In this document: positions 45,611 to 52,076 of the stretch, one piece after another | Numbering within the stretch: position 1 is the first letter of the stretch | Layout: every line of letters starts with the position of its first letter | Origin: Sphingomonas sp. | Lineage (GTDB): Bacteria; Pseudomonadota; Alphaproteobacteria; Sphingomonadales; Sphingomonadaceae | Direction: 5' to 3' | Length of the DNA stretch: 52,076 nucleotides | NCBI GenBank assembly: GCA_017849555.1 | Contig: JAFIGU010000082.1 | Coordinates: 1 to 52,076 of the forward strand | Notes under the pieces: generated by a model | The model's input: the letters and a program-made list of their open reading frames with translations, nothing else | Told to the model about the DNA's origin: nothing | The model's database searches: none | Made by a program: the position numbers and the translations under genes

Positions 45611-46391
45611 AACGAAGCGCTGGCGCATTGCCGTTGCCTTTGCGGCACCGTTGGCGATCGCCGCGAGCAATCCCGGCAGCAAGCCGGTGCTGCTGCCCGA
45701 CGTGTCGCAGCGCGAAATCGAGATCGCCTATAGCTTCACCGGCGCCGAGCTGTTGCTGTTCGGCGCAATCCTGCTCCCGCCGGGCGAGCCGCGCGCCGAT
45801 GCGCGCCACCCGATCGACGTCGTGGTGGTGGTCAAGGGGCCGGTCCAGTCGATCACGATCCGCGAGAAGGAGAAGATCGCCGGGATCTGGGTCAATGCCG
45901 AGCGGCTCGGCTATCGCTCCGCGCCGAGCTTCTACGCGATCGCCTCGTCGCGCCCGATCCGCCAGCTGGTCGACGATCGCACCCGCGCGATCTACGAGCT
46001 GGGGCTCGACAGCCTCCAGCTTTCCCCCGCCTCCTCCGCCCCGGCCAATGTGCAGGACCGCTTCACCCGCGGGCTGGTCGACCTGCGCGCGCGCAGCGGG
46101 CTCTATTACGAGGCGCCGCACGCGGTGGAGATCACCGACGGCGTGCTCTATCGCGCACGCGTCAACATCCCGGCGCGCGTGCCGGTCGGGCGCTTCACCG
46201 CGGAGACCTTCCTAATCCGCGACGGCAAGGTGCTCGGCGCCGCGGTGCGCGATATCGATGTGCGCAAATCCGGGTTCGAGCGCTTCGTCGCGCGCGCCGC
46301 GCAGCGCTCGTCGTTCCTCTACGGGCTCACCGCGGTTGCGCTCTCGGTATTGCTCGGCTGGGGCGCGGGGCAGATCGCACGGCGGATCTGA
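45576..46391 (+). CDS. TIGR02186/Alph_Pro_TM family protein
   Basis: The protein matches the alphaproteobacterial TIGR02186 family. After a hydrophobic signal/anchor (RWRIAVAFAAPLAIAASNPG) comes PVLLPDVSQREIEIAYSFTGAELLLFGAIL, and the C-terminus ends with one helix (SSFLYGLTAVALSVLLGWGAGQIARRI). It is a membrane-anchored periplasmic protein paired with the TauE gene; its function is unknown. The start is uncertain: ATG at 45576 lies in the repeat, TTG at 45498 is in frame upstream, and ATG at 45508 (ATGA overlap with the TauE stop) is out of frame. Confidence 0.8.
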   Translation: MGGRVGERAGTATKRWRIAVAFAAPLAIAASNPGSKPVLLPDVSQREIEIAYSFTGAELLLFGAILLPPGEPRADARHPIDVVVVVKGPVQSITIREKEKIAGIWVNAERLGYRSAPSFYAIASSRPIRQLVDDRTRAIYELGLDSLQLSPASSAPANVQDRFTRGLVDLRARSGLYYEAPHAVEITDGVLYRARVNIPARVPVGRFTAETFLIRDGKVLGAAVRDIDVRKSGFERFVARAAQRSSFLYGLTAVALSVLLGWGAGQIARRI

Positions 46392-46437
46392 TAGCTTCGC
46401 CGACAAACCCTTACGCTAAATTTACCGCATCCCGCGC

Positions 46438-48138
46438 ATGATCCGCCCAAATCCAAAAGGGTGGACCGACCAGATGACCGAAATGCCTGCCCCCGACAGC
46501 TTCACGGGGACGACGCCCGCCGCAGCCTATGACCTGGAGCGCCATACCGATCCGATCGGGATCGTCACCGAGATCGCCGGCGCCTCGGGGCGGGTGATGT
46601 TCGACATGGCGACGCTGGCCGCGCTCGCCGGCAACGACGATCCGGTCGCCGCGGCGAGCGGCCAGGTCGGCGGCCAGATCAAGGTCCAGGTCGAATCGCG
46701 CTGGCTGGTGGCGAGCGTCCGCGCGCTGCGGCTGCAGGATCTCGCCAGCGGGCAGGTCGAGGCGCAGATCGACTTTCTCGGCGAAGGCGACGAGGAGAAG
46801 CTGACCGGCAAGCTCTATCGCTTCCGCCGCGGCGTGACGCGTTACCCGGTGCCGGGGGCGGAGGTCTATCCGGTGTCGCGCAGCGATCTCCGGCAGGTCT
46901 ATTCGGCCGACGATCGCGCGCATATCGAGGTCGGCGCGATCTATCCCACCAACGACGTGCGCGGCGCGCTCTATATCGACGCGATGCTCGGCAAGCATTT
47001 CGCGCTGCTCGGCTCCACCGGCACCGGCAAATCGACCGCCGCCGCGCTGATCCTCCATCGCATCTGCGCCTATGCGCCGCACGGCCATGTCGTGATGATC
47101 GACCCGCACGGCGAATATGCCGCCGCGTTCCGCGACAATGGCGCGCTCTACGACGTGTCGAACCTGCAGATGCCCTATTGGCTGATGAATTTCGAGGAAC
47201 ATTGCGAGGTGTTTCTCACCTCCGAGGGCGCCGACCGTCAGATGGATGCGGACATCCTCGCCAAATGCCTGCTCGCCGCGCGCGGCAAGAGCCGCGTCGG
47301 GCAGAATATCCCCAAGCTGACGGTCGATGCCCCGGTGCCCTATCTGCTGAGCGACCTCACCGCGCAATTGCAGGTCGAGATGGGCAAGATGGACAAAGCG
47401 AGCAACAGCGCGCCCTATCTGCGCATCAAATCCAAGATCGAGGAGATCAAGGCCGATCCGCGTTACGGCTTCATGTTCTCCGGGATGCTGGTCGGCGACA
47501 CGATGGCGAATTTCATCTCGCGCGTGTTCCGCCTGCCCGGCGACGGCAAGCCGATCTCGATCATCGACGTTTCGGGGGTGCCGAGCGACATCACCTCGGT
47601 CGTCGTCGCGGTGCTGAGCCGGATGGTGTTCGATTTCGCGATCTGGTCGCGCAACGAGCCCAAGCGCCCGGTGCTTCTCGTCTGCGAGGAAGCGCATCGC
47701 TATATCCCGTCGGATCGCGACGATGCCACCTCGGTCTCGCGCATTCTCGGGCGGATCGCCAAGGAAGGGCGCAAGTACGGCGTCGCGCTTGGGCTGATCA
47801 CCCAGCGCCCGTCGGACCTCGCCGAGGGCGTGCTGTCGCAATGCGGCACGATCATCTCGATGCGGCTCAACAACGATCGCGACCAGGCGTTCGTCCGCGC
47901 CGCGATGCCCGAGGGCGCGCGCGGCTTCCTCGATTCGATCCCCGCGCTCAGCAACCGCGAGTGCATCATCTGCGGCGAGGGCGTCGGGATCCCGATCCGC
48001 GTCGCGTTCGATACGCTGGAGGAGGAGCACCGCCCGGCCTCCGGCGATCCGCTCTTCTCCGAATTGTGGTCCGATGTCGGCCAGGAGGAGGAGATTATCG
48101 AGCGCACCGTCCAGAAATGGCGGATGCAGGGGAAATAA
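46438..48138 (+). CDS. HerA/DUF87-type ATPase
   Basis: The 566-residue protein is an FtsK/HerA superfamily ATPase. It has an N-terminal HAS-barrel-like domain (to about residue 150), Walker A GSTGTGKST at residues 192-200, Walker B VLLVCEEAHRYIPSD, and the arginine/sensor segment RIAKEGRKYGVALGLITQRPSDL. A C-terminal stretch SQCGTIISMRLNNDRDQAFV follows. HerA usually acts with the nuclease NurA in DNA-end resection, but no NurA or other partner is next to it. The start may be ATG at 46438 or at 46474 (MTEMPAP). Confidence 0.9.
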   Translation: MIRPNPKGWTDQMTEMPAPDSFTGTTPAAAYDLERHTDPIGIVTEIAGASGRVMFDMATLAALAGNDDPVAAASGQVGGQIKVQVESRWLVASVRALRLQDLASGQVEAQIDFLGEGDEEKLTGKLYRFRRGVTRYPVPGAEVYPVSRSDLRQVYSADDRAHIEVGAIYPTNDVRGALYIDAMLGKHFALLGSTGTGKSTAAALILHRICAYAPHGHVVMIDPHGEYAAAFRDNGALYDVSNLQMPYWLMNFEEHCEVFLTSEGADRQMDADILAKCLLAARGKSRVGQNIPKLTVDAPVPYLLSDLTAQLQVEMGKMDKASNSAPYLRIKSKIEEIKADPRYGFMFSGMLVGDTMANFISRVFRLPGDGKPISIIDVSGVPSDITSVVVAVLSRMVFDFAIWSRNEPKRPVLLVCEEAHRYIPSDRDDATSVSRILGRIAKEGRKYGVALGLITQRPSDLAEGVLSQCGTIISMRLNNDRDQAFVRAAMPEGARGFLDSIPALSNRECIICGEGVGIPIRVAFDTLEEEHRPASGDPLFSELWSDVGQEEEIIERTVQKWRMQGK

Positions 48139-48146
48139 GCCGAAAG

Positions 48147-48168
48147 CCCCTCCCCTGAAGGGGAGGGG
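48147..48168. repeat. 22-bp palindrome, family E, copy 2
   Basis: It is identical to the palindrome at 15648-15669: CCCCTCCCCT, GA, AGGGGAGGGG. It lies in the 38-base gap between the convergent HerA-type and M23 genes, where it could serve as a terminator. Confidence 0.88.
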
Positions 48169-48176
48169 AGCGAGAT

Positions 48177-49649
48177 CTACTTCTTCGGCGTGGCCAGCAG
48201 GTTCGCCACCTTGGCCTTGAATTCGCGCAGCGCCTTACCCGAAAGCACCGCGACGCTCGATAGCGAGACCGAACGCGGATTGACCGACACGCCGTTCTTC
48301 CACACTTCCCAATGGAGGTGCGGGCCGGTCGACAGCCCGGTCGACCCGACATAACCGATCACCTCGCCGCGCGTGACGCGCTGGCCGCGGCGCACCGCGA
48401 TGCGGCTCATATGGCCATAGCCGGTGGCGATCCCGCCGGGGTGCGAGAGTTTGACGAAATTGCCGTAACCGCCCGCGCGCCCGGCCTGCGCCACCACCCC
48501 GTCGCTCGCGGCATAGATCGGCGAGCCGTAGCGCGCGCCGATATCCATCCCGGCGTGCATCCGCCGGAAGCCGAGCAGCGGGTGCATGCGCATCCCGAAG
48601 GTCGAGGTGACATGCCCCGCCACCGGCATCCCCATCGTGCCGCGCCGCCGGCTTTCGGCCTCCCTGGCGTCCCACCATTGCCCGCCCTCGCCCCAGCGCA
48701 CCAGCTCGACGCGGCGGCGGCCCTGATCGAGCCCGGCGAGCTGGAGCTGGCCGACCTGCACCTCGCCGGTCGCGGCGCGCGCCTGATCGGCGATGATGTC
48801 GAACCGGTCGTCGGCGCGCACGTCGCGGCCGATCGACATGCGCGAGGCGAGCGCCTTGATATAGGCCTCGACCAGCCGCGCCGGCGCCCCCGCGGCGCGC
48901 GCCGAGCGATAGAGGCTCGATCCGACGCGGCCGGTGATGCGCAACGGGGTGTGATCGATCGCGATCGGGTGGCGTTCGAGCGTCAGCGTGTCGCCGGCGC
49001 GGTTGACCGCGAGGTTGAGATCGAATTTGGCGCGGAAGGCGAGCCGCTCGAGCGGGCGCGCGACGCGCTTGTCGGCGCGGCGGCCGAGCGTCAGATCGAG
49101 CATCGTACCCGACGGGATATCGCCCAGCGCCACCGCCTGCGAGACGAGCGAAGCGGCCTTGGCGGCATCGTCGCGGCCGACCCCGGCGCGTTGCAGCGCC
49201 GATCCCAGCCGATCGCCGTCGCCCAGCGTCGCGGTCAGCTCGATGATCGGGCGTTCGGGGGTCTCGGCGAGCGGGCGGACCATATCGTTGGCCGCCAGCC
49301 GCTTGCCCGTGGTGCCGCCGAGCCCGAGCGGGGCGATCGCCAGCGGACGCGCCTCATCCCACGCCGCCCCGCGCAGCGGGGGCGCGACATAGCCGGGGAT
49401 CGGGGCGAAGCGCGGGCCGGAAAGCACCGCGGCGGCGCACAGCAGGGTGCAGGTCGCCAGACCGCGCCACCAGGTGAGCGAACCGATCTCCGCCCCCAGA
49501 TCGGGCACCCAATCGATATGCGACAGATCGATCCGCCGGCCGCGCGGCGCTACCGCGGCGGGGATCGCGGCGCCCGCGCCGAGACTCCCGGCCGAGCCGG
49601 CACCGGCGGCGCCGGCCAGCTCGAGCCCAGGTGCTTCACGCAGAAACAT
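48177..49649 (-). CDS. M23 family peptidase (LytM/endopeptidase)
   Basis: The roughly 490-residue protein has one N-terminal membrane helix (WWRGLATCTLLCAAAVLSG near residues 60-80), then a long periplasmic region and a C-terminal M23 domain (residues about 355-450). The zinc ligands are visible in HPLLGFRRMHAGMDIGARYG (H and D) and GPHLHWEVWKNG (HxH). The preceding part, with DRLGSALQRAGVG and SYLxR-like repeats, resembles an OapA/LysM-type module. It likely cleaves peptidoglycan cross-links. I chose ATG at 49649; a TTG at 49700 would add 17 residues. Confidence 0.92.
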   Translation of the reverse strand: MFLREAPGLELAGAAGAGSAGSLGAGAAIPAAVAPRGRRIDLSHIDWVPDLGAEIGSLTWWRGLATCTLLCAAAVLSGPRFAPIPGYVAPPLRGAAWDEARPLAIAPLGLGGTTGKRLAANDMVRPLAETPERPIIELTATLGDGDRLGSALQRAGVGRDDAAKAASLVSQAVALGDIPSGTMLDLTLGRRADKRVARPLERLAFRAKFDLNLAVNRAGDTLTLERHPIAIDHTPLRITGRVGSSLYRSARAAGAPARLVEAYIKALASRMSIGRDVRADDRFDIIADQARAATGEVQVGQLQLAGLDQGRRRVELVRWGEGGQWWDAREAESRRRGTMGMPVAGHVTSTFGMRMHPLLGFRRMHAGMDIGARYGSPIYAASDGVVAQAGRAGGYGNFVKLSHPGGIATGYGHMSRIAVRRGQRVTRGEVIGYVGSTGLSTGPHLHWEVWKNGVSVNPRSVSLSSVAVLSGKALREFKAKVANLLATPKK

Positions 49650-49953
49650 GGCGAGGACGCCCCCCCAAAAAACCGTCAAGAAACCGAGTCGTCGGTCCAA
49701 TCGCGTCGCCGACCCCCCGGCACAGCTACGAATCGTTGTGACCGACGGATGCTAAAGTCAAATTAACCGGCGGAAACCGCAGCTTGTGTTGCGGCGGGGC
49801 GTTCGGGCATCGCGGTGAAGCGGCACGCACGCCCGCAACCGCATTTTCCGTCCACCCTGGCCTGCGCCGGAATGGTCATAAAATTCCGCACTGATGTCGA
49901 TGAAGCGGCGGGCGGTTGCATCTGCCGGCGCCTGCGCCGATGTAGGGTCCGTC
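49650..49953. other. 304-base intergenic gap between divergent genes
   Basis: The M23 and helicase genes start at opposite ends of this gap, so both promoters should lie here. I see no gene in it. A TTAACC at 49764-49769 and ATAAAATTC near 49878 are the only AT-rich patches; no clear -35/-10 pair or operator was recognised. Confidence 0.5.
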
Positions 49954-52076
49954 ATGCGCGTAACCGACCCCGCCCGCGTCACCGCGGTGCTCGGCCCGAC
50001 CAACACCGGCAAGACCCATCTCGCTGTCGAGCGGATGGCCGCGCATTCCAGCGGGATGATCGGCTTTCCGCTGCGGTTGCTGGCGCGCGAGGTCTATGAC
50101 CGCGTCGTCGCGATGAAGGGCGCCGACCGCGTCGCGCTGATCACCGGCGAGGAACGCATCGTGCCCAGGGATGCGCGCTGGTTCCTGTGCACCGCCGAAA
50201 GCATGCCGACCGATCGCGAGGTCGCCTTCGTCGCGCTCGATGAGGCGCAGCTCGGCGCGGATATGGAGCGCGGCCATGTCTTTACCGACCGGCTGCTCCA
50301 CGCGCGCGGCCGTGACGAGACGATGATCCTCGGCGCGGACAGCCTGCGCCCGGTGATCCGCCACCTCGTGCCGCACGCCGAGATCGTCGAGCGCCCACGT
50401 TTCTCGACGCTGAGCTATGCCGGCGCGAAGAAGATCAGCCGGCTGCCGCGCCGCTCGGCGATCGTCGCCTTCTCCGCCGAGGAGGTTTACGCGGTGGCGG
50501 AAATGCTGCGCCGGCTGCGCGGCGGCGCGGCGGTGGTGATGGGATCGCTTTCGCCGCGCACCCGCAACGCGCAGGTCGCGATGTTCCAGGCGGGCGAGGT
50601 CGATTATCTCGTCGCGACCGATGCGATCGGCATGGGGCTCAACATGGACGTGGCGCATGTCGCCTTCGCCGGGCTGCACAAGTTCGACGGGCGGCGGCGG
50701 CGCCGGCTGACGATCGCCGAGATGGCGCAGATCGCCGGCCGCGCCGGGCGCCACCAGCGCGACGGCACCTTCGGCGCGCTGGTCGAGGAAGGCCCCGACG
50801 CCTTTCTTCCCGAGGAAGTGCTGGCGATCGAGGAGCATCGCTTCCCCGTGCTCGACTGGCTCTATTGGCGCGACGGGCGCCCCGACATGTCGACGCTCCC
50901 CGCGCTGATCGCCTCGCTCTCCGCCCCGCCCGACGACGAAATGCTGCGCGCCGCGCCCGAGGCAATCGATCTCGCGGTGCTGCGCCGGCTCGCCGACGAT
51001 CCCGCGATCGCCGCGCGCGCGAAGGGGCAGGTCGCGCGGCTGTGGGCGGCCTGCGGCATCCCCGATTTCCAGAAGCTCGGCGCCGATCTCCACGCGCGCT
51101 TCGTCGCGCGCGTCTTCGGCTATCTCGCCGCCGGCCACATCCCGCACCAATGGTTCGCCGACGAGGTCGCGCGGCTCGATCGCGCCGATGGCGATGTCGA
51201 GACGCTCGCCGGGCGGCTCGCCGCGATCCGCACCTGGGCCTATATCGCGCAGCGGCCCGACTGGCTGGCCAATCCGGCGCATTGGGCGGCGCGCACGCAG
51301 GAAGTCGAGGAGCGGCTGTCCGACGCGCTCCACGCCGGGCTGACCCAGCGCTTCGTCGACAAGCGCACCAGCGCGCTCGTCCGCAAGATCGGCGGCGCCG
51401 CCGCCCTCCCCGCGACGATCGATCCGTCGGGCGAAGTGACGATCGACGGCCATTCGATCGGCCGGCTCGAGGGTTTTCGCTTCGTCGTCGCGCCCGAGGC
51501 GCGCGCGGCGGACAAGCGCCTGCTGCTCGCCACCGCCGAGAAGCGGCTGGCGACCGAACGCGCGCGGCGCGCGACGGCGCTGGTCGCCGCGGCGGACGGC
51601 GATCTGTCGATGCACGACGGCGCGATCCGCTGGCAGGGGCATGTCGTCGCGCGGCTCAAGCCAGGGCGCTCGCTCGCCCGGCCCGACGCGATGCTCGACG
51701 ATGCGCTCGATTGCCTCGATCCGCCGCAGCGCAATGCGATCCTCGCGCGCATCCGGCGCTGGATCGACGAGGCGATCGCGCATGCCCTGCCCTCGCTCGC
51801 GCGGCTTGCGGCGCTGGCACGCGACGAGGCGGCGGGGCCGGCGTTGCGCAGCATCGCCGGTGCGTTGGAAGCCGGCGGGGGGTTCGCCGCGCGGCTGCCG
51901 CTGCGCGACAGCGTCGAGGCGCTGGCCCCCGCCGATCGCCAGCGGCTGCGCAAGGCGGGGGTGACGATCGGCGCGCTCGATCTGTTCGACGCGCGATTGC
52001 TCAAGCCGCGCGCGCAGCCGTGGCGCATCGCCTTGCTCGGCGCGCGCGGTGAGCCGCCGCTCCCCCCGCCGCCGGG
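49954..52076 (+). CDS. Suv3-like ATP-dependent RNA/DNA helicase, cut by the right edge
   Basis: The reading frame is open from ATG at 49954 to the end of the window (over 700 codons). The start reads MRVTDPARVTAVLGPTNTGKT with Walker A GPTNTGKT at residues 14-21, motif II DEAQ at 96-99 (FVALDEAQLGADMERGHVF), and motif VI QIAGRAGRH starting near 259. This is the layout of the mitochondrial/alphaproteobacterial Suv3-like DExH helicases, which unwind double-stranded RNA in a degradosome. The stop codon lies beyond the window. Confidence 0.93.
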   Translation, partial: MRVTDPARVTAVLGPTNTGKTHLAVERMAAHSSGMIGFPLRLLAREVYDRVVAMKGADRVALITGEERIVPRDARWFLCTAESMPTDREVAFVALDEAQLGADMERGHVFTDRLLHARGRDETMILGADSLRPVIRHLVPHAEIVERPRFSTLSYAGAKKISRLPRRSAIVAFSAEEVYAVAEMLRRLRGGAAVVMGSLSPRTRNAQVAMFQAGEVDYLVATDAIGMGLNMDVAHVAFAGLHKFDGRRRRRLTIAEMAQIAGRAGRHQRDGTFGALVEEGPDAFLPEEVLAIEEHRFPVLDWLYWRDGRPDMSTLPALIASLSAPPDDEMLRAAPEAIDLAVLRRLADDPAIAARAKGQVARLWAACGIPDFQKLGADLHARFVARVFGYLAAGHIPHQWFADEVARLDRADGDVETLAGRLAAIRTWAYIAQRPDWLANPAHWAARTQEVEERLSDALHAGLTQRFVDKRTSALVRKIGGAAALPATIDPSGEVTIDGHSIGRLEGFRFVVAPEARAADKRLLLATAEKRLATERARRATALVAAADGDLSMHDGAIRWQGHVVARLKPGRSLARPDAMLDDALDCLDPPQRNAILARIRRWIDEAIAHALPSLARLAALARDEAAGPALRSIAGALEAGGGFAARLPLRDSVEALAPADRQRLRKAGVTIGALDLFDARLLKPRAQPWRIALLGARGEPPLPPPP

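Noticed and set aside
46438..48138. HerA-type ATPase as part of a phage-defence system
   Set aside because: No Sir2, nuclease or other effector is adjacent and the neighbours are housekeeping or envelope genes.
49758..50012. Minus-strand 84-codon frame in the M23-helicase gap
   Set aside because: It overlaps the start of the helicase and shows no signal peptide or domain; composition is that of a shadow frame.
50865..52052. Plus-strand open frame and minus frame 49876-51783 in the right end
   Set aside because: Both are shadows of the Suv3-like helicase, whose frame has Walker A, DEAQ and motif VI and runs off the window without a stop.

Overview
The window is GC-rich (roughly two thirds G+C by eye) and densely coded. 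It looks like chromosome from an alphaproteobacterium of the order Sphingomonadales, probably Sphingomonas or a close relative. The basis is the gene families and gene order (DUF4167 protein after prmC, a bolA / J-domain / cobS / cobT neighbourhood, a ctaB-ctaG-ctaE-DUF983-SURF1-thrC run, GAACN7GAAC-type LexA site) and dispersed palindromic repeats that I associate with this group. I saw no tRNA, rRNA, CRISPR array, transposase or prophage gene.

Layout. 1-5.6 kb: a palindromic repeat cut by the left edge, a terminator-like hairpin, a TPP riboswitch and thiC; then a small secreted protein, a 2H-phosphoesterase behind a LexA-type box, and on the minus strand ung, a PhnA-domain protein and an acyltransferase-3 membrane protein. 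5.6-12.6 kb: DUF1993 protein, ispG, a secreted retropepsin-like protease, an overlapping EamA/GNAT/SMR/TfoX run, then ppa and an M61 peptidase. 12.6-17.6 kb: DUF1345 protein, the translation operon hisS-prfA-prmC, and a DUF4167 protein closed by a strong terminator. 17.6-23.8 kb: small membrane protein, CBS protein and a minus-strand iron locus (TonB siderophore receptor, Sel1 protein, PiuC-type hydroxylase, PepSY membrane protein) with two Fur-like boxes. 23.8-33.5 kb: RHH protein, cobT and cobS, then a 5.2-kb block with an HxlR regulator divergent from a seven-gene plus-strand operon of small-molecule/stress enzymes, then a J-domain protein, bolA and a Nudix hydrolase. 33.6-39.5 kb: minus-strand run ctaB-small membrane protein-ctaG-ctaE-DUF983-SURF1-thrC-RlmI-like methyltransferase. 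39.6-42 kb: second DUF1993 protein, cobalamin adenosyltransferase, HIG1-type protein, gluQ. 42.1-46.4 kb: a two-gene NfrB/NfrA-like unit and a TauE/SafE plus TIGR02186-type pair. 46.4-52 kb: HerA/DUF87-type ATPase, M23 peptidase, and a Suv3-like helicase that runs off the right edge.

The most notable non-genic signal is at least five families of short palindromic repeats, most present twice. One copy is exactly 84 bp (28 codons) and lies in frame inside the NfrA-like gene. Another covers the 5' end of the TIGR02186-type gene and blurs its start. A third supplies the ribosome-binding sequence of prmC. The best candidates for undescribed biology are the HxlR-flanked seven-gene operon with a tandem operator, the LexA-box 2H phosphoesterase, and the NfrB/NfrA-like pair. 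All functional statements rest on motif recognition without database searches.
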